This document shows, piece after piece, positions 61,852 through 64,000 of a stretch of 64,000 nucleotides of DNA. Under the pieces are notes generated by a model. The model did no database searches, was not told where the DNA came from, and was given only the letters and a program-made list of their open reading frames with translations. Numbering within the stretch: the stretch's first letter is position 1; each line of letters opens with the position of its first letter. The stretch covers positions 1 through 64,000 of the forward strand of contig CAMWTP010000015.1 in assembly GCA_947177165.1 (NCBI GenBank). The letters run 5' to 3'. The DNA comes from an uncultured Lachnospiraceae bacterium. GTDB lineage: Bacteria > Bacillota > Clostridia > Lachnospirales > Lachnospiraceae. Position numbers and translations under genes: made by a program.

Positions 61852-63027
61852 TTACCAGTAAGACTTCCAGTCTCTATGTATCCTGACAAGTCCCTCGAGA
61901 TAATAATAATCTCCCCATGTATTACACTCATCGACACCGCGGTTTGCGCAGGGATTCTCATCGGACTTTCTGGCGTAGGTGCCATGCATCAATAAACCAT
62001 TGGACTGTTCTTTGGAAGTGACTGCACAGTTGCTGCGCAGTGCAAGCAAAAGCCGCTTTGCCATCTCCTGATAGTACTGCGCTTTCTCGCCAGTCATATG
62101 TCTTGCCATCTCCAGCATACCGCAGGCTGCAATCGCCGCAGAGGAGGAATCTCTCGGCTCAGTACTGCCGTCGTCAAAGTCAAAATCCCAGTAAGGAATC
62201 AAGTCGGATGGCAGATGCAGCAGAAAATACTCCGCCACTTTCTCGAAAATCTCCTGATATGCCGCATCCTTGATATAGCGGTATGCCATCGCAGCGCCAT
62301 AGATTCCCCACGCCTGACCTCTCGTCCACGCAGATCCGTGCCGGTGTCCCTGATGCGTCACACCCTTTACCGGCTCTCCCGTCTCCGGATTAAAAAAGTA
62401 TGTGTGATAGGTCGAATAATCCGGGCGCACAATGCAGCGCATCGCGGTCGTGATATGCGCCTTGGCATGGTCTGCGTACCTCGCGTCTCCCGTCACTTCC
62501 GATGCCCAGAACAACAGCGGCATATTGAGCAGGCAGTCGATGATCAGACGATAATTGTCCGGCGCGCCAAGCTGTCCCCATGCCTGAAAAAACTGTCCTT
62601 TCTCACAAAAGCGGCTCATCAGGTTATCAGCGGCGAGAAGCGCTGCCTTCTTTGCAGTCTCGTTGCCGGTGAGCTGCCATGCTGCCACACAGGAAGGCGA
62701 GTATAAAAAGCCCATATCGTGATGGTCTACATCTACCCGTTTGAGAATCCTGTCCAGAAAACTTTCTACCTGAATCTCTCCTGCATGTTTTAATTTTTCA
62801 GATCCGGTCTCCTCATAGGCAAGCCAGATTTCTCCTGTCCAGAACCCTGTTGTCCACTCTACATTTTCTGATTTTGGATAAAAGTTTCCCTGGCTGTTTG
62901 AGTCTGGAAAACAGTCTGTAAATTCGTCCACGTTTCCTTCTACCAGGGAAACTGCTAACTGTAACGCTTCTTTTGCCTGCTCCTCGTTCATCATATCATA
63001 TGAGACTAAACTTTCCTTTGTCTGCAT
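61852..63027 (-). CDS. Glycoside hydrolase family 88, unsaturated glucuronyl hydrolase
   Basis: 391 residues from ATG behind AAAGGGG. An (alpha/alpha)6 barrel enzyme: VDHHDMGFLYSPS with the first catalytic Asp near residue 105 and NYRLIIDCLLNMPLL with the second near residue 165; SAWTRGQAWGIYG is another family motif. It removes the 4,5-unsaturated uronic acid left by polysaccharide lyases. No signal peptide, so it acts on imported oligosaccharides. It lies 141 bases after a heparinase-type gene. Confidence 0.93.
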   Translation of the reverse strand: MQTKESLVSYDMMNEEQAKEALQLAVSLVEGNVDEFTDCFPDSNSQGNFYPKSENVEWTTGFWTGEIWLAYEETGSEKLKHAGEIQVESFLDRILKRVDVDHHDMGFLYSPSCVAAWQLTGNETAKKAALLAADNLMSRFCEKGQFFQAWGQLGAPDNYRLIIDCLLNMPLLFWASEVTGDARYADHAKAHITTAMRCIVRPDYSTYHTYFFNPETGEPVKGVTHQGHRHGSAWTRGQAWGIYGAAMAYRYIKDAAYQEIFEKVAEYFLLHLPSDLIPYWDFDFDDGSTEPRDSSSAAIAACGMLEMARHMTGEKAQYYQEMAKRLLLALRSNCAVTSKEQSNGLLMHGTYARKSDENPCANRGVDECNTWGDYYYLEGLVRIHRDWKSYW

Positions 63028-63167
63028 ACCGAACACCCCTTTCTTTTATGATAATTTACTAAAAATTTCTGACAAGGTTATCATCTTTACGCAAGATCGA
63101 CTTCGATAACCTTTCTCATATTTGCTCTAAGATTTGGCAGCCGCACCTTTTTTGATTCTCATAAAAC

Positions 63168-64000
63168 TTACCAGCAAAGCACAGTCATTCCCTGCTCTTC
63201 ACCCGGCATATGGCGTTGGTTCACTTCCTCCGGCAGCAGTTTTGCCACCATCACTCTGCCCAGCCCATAGTGGTTCATCGCGCCTATATAGTCGCAGTCT
63301 GCACCTGCCTCAACATGCGCGATCACTATGAGATACTGCTCTTTCTGACAGGAAAGGAGGATTCCCTCCGCCTCACACTGCTCCAGGCAGCGTCCCTGCG
63401 TTGAGGAGACAACCGAAATCCGTTCTGCCGTATATGTCTCCATTGGCTGCTGTTCATTGTCCTGATCTGCACAGAAAATAATGGTTATCATAGACTCTGT
63501 TTTTGCAAAACTATTACCGCTTTGTGGCTTGCCTGCTTCTGGTATCCTGCAAAATGCCACCGACTCTGCCTTTTCCATCTGATTATAATGCCGCGAAATC
63601 GGAAACGCTTCCGGCTTCATCTTGACATGTTCAGACAGACAACACATTTTTGCATCAAATTTGTTTCCACGGATATATACAGTATTATCCTGTCCTTCCC
63701 GCACAGATACATGGCACTGTGGCGCCATATGAAAATACTGTCTGTAGCTATGCGAACCCTTACCATAAAATTCATCACACACTATATAAACCTTTGTGCC
63801 TATTGCAAGGATTCGCCGGTTTACCAGCACCCCCTGCTGCATATATCCTGTGTGCCCGCATTGAATATATGTATAAATGCCCTTCTTTTTACAGCTGCCA
63901 TTTATCGCACTATGCAGTCCCGACACACCCCATGCGTCGAGACAGCGCGTGTATTCCTGATCATCTACCAGGACGGTGTTGTGCGCCGCAGCGCTTTTTA
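63168..64000 (-). CDS. Heparinase II/III-type polysaccharide lyase, 3' part
   Basis: At least 277 residues; the frame is open to the window edge, so the N-terminal helical domain and start lie outside. AAHNTVLVDDQEYTR and the later YRQYFHMAPQ strand belong to the C-terminal beta-sandwich of heparinase II/III proteins, in which the first His follows the typical HNT motif. It probably cleaves an acidic polysaccharide to unsaturated products for GH88. Polysaccharide specificity cannot be read from this part. Confidence 0.82.
   Translation of the reverse strand, partial: KSAAAHNTVLVDDQEYTRCLDAWGVSGLHSAINGSCKKKGIYTYIQCGHTGYMQQGVLVNRRILAIGTKVYIVCDEFYGKGSHSYRQYFHMAPQCHVSVREGQDNTVYIRGNKFDAKMCCLSEHVKMKPEAFPISRHYNQMEKAESVAFCRIPEAGKPQSGNSFAKTESMITIIFCADQDNEQQPMETYTAERISVVSSTQGRCLEQCEAEGILLSCQKEQYLIVIAHVEAGADCDYIGAMNHYGLGRVMVAKLLPEEVNQRHMPGEEQGMTVLCW

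Noticed and set aside
1..64000. CRISPR array
   Set aside because: No regularly spaced direct repeats of 24-40 bases and no cas-like genes were seen; the few direct repeats are att, leader or tandem coding repeats.

Overview
The window looks like the chromosome of an anaerobic gut Firmicute of the class Clostridia, most likely a Lachnospiraceae member. The evidence is strong AGGAGG-type ribosome sites, lipoprotein and Bce-type resistance genes of Firmicute style, uronate genes with a KDPG aldolase carrying an extra C-terminal domain, and a Tn916-type integrase. No species marker (rRNA or similar) is present, so this is inference.

Layout. 1-5505: a sugar-binding lipoprotein diverges from a nagB-nagA-ROK kinase-RpiR regulator operon for amino-sugar use. 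5616-8350: a divergent pair, a PLP aminotransferase and a MocR regulator, around a palindromic operator. 8365-10208: a translationally coupled radical SAM protein and acyltransferase. 10231-17685: a leftward run of poorly known genes: a retropepsin-like protease with a partner, a sigma factor with a large extra C-terminal domain, and several hypothetical or DUF proteins. 17907-19346: a serine hydrolase. 19439-25504: a leftward seven-gene envelope or antimicrobial-response cluster (glycosyltransferase, permuted papain-like protein, flippase-like membrane protein, ABC ATPase and permease, response regulator, histidine kinase). Two of its promoters share identically spaced regulator boxes. 25636-30966: two divergent tRNA-Leu genes, a VOC-family gene remnant and small housekeeping or hypothetical genes. 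31134-37254: a uronate catabolic operon (uxaB, uxaA, kdgK, SDR, KDPG aldolase-VOC) behind a LacI-type operator. 37489-41319: a DUF2974 hydrolase, a DUF3810 protein and HflX.

41805-58067 is an accessory island. It starts at an intact tRNA-Pro(AGG) whose 3' end and downstream terminator are duplicated at 57790. Integrase stubs lie beside both copies. Inside is a degenerate Tn916-type element without conjugation genes: a BceRSAB-like two-component/ABC module, orf7- and orf8-like regulators, a DUF262 gene in the place where xis would be expected, and a tyrosine integrase. Next to it sits a leftward operon of six small proteins (Mor-like regulator, glycine/alanine-rich membrane protein, three Cys-containing small proteins of which two are zinc ribbons, and a DUF697 protein). 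This operon is the best candidate for an undescribed system. 55376-61800 is an array of full and broken AAA-ATPase/PD-(D/E)XK nuclease genes with a conserved upstream repeat.

61852-64000: a GH88 unsaturated glucuronyl hydrolase and the 3' part of a heparinase II/III-type lyase gene that runs off the window. Their products (unsaturated uronic acids) could feed the SDR-KdgK-KDPG aldolase part of the uronate operon, which would make acidic polysaccharide breakdown a shared theme of the core genome here.
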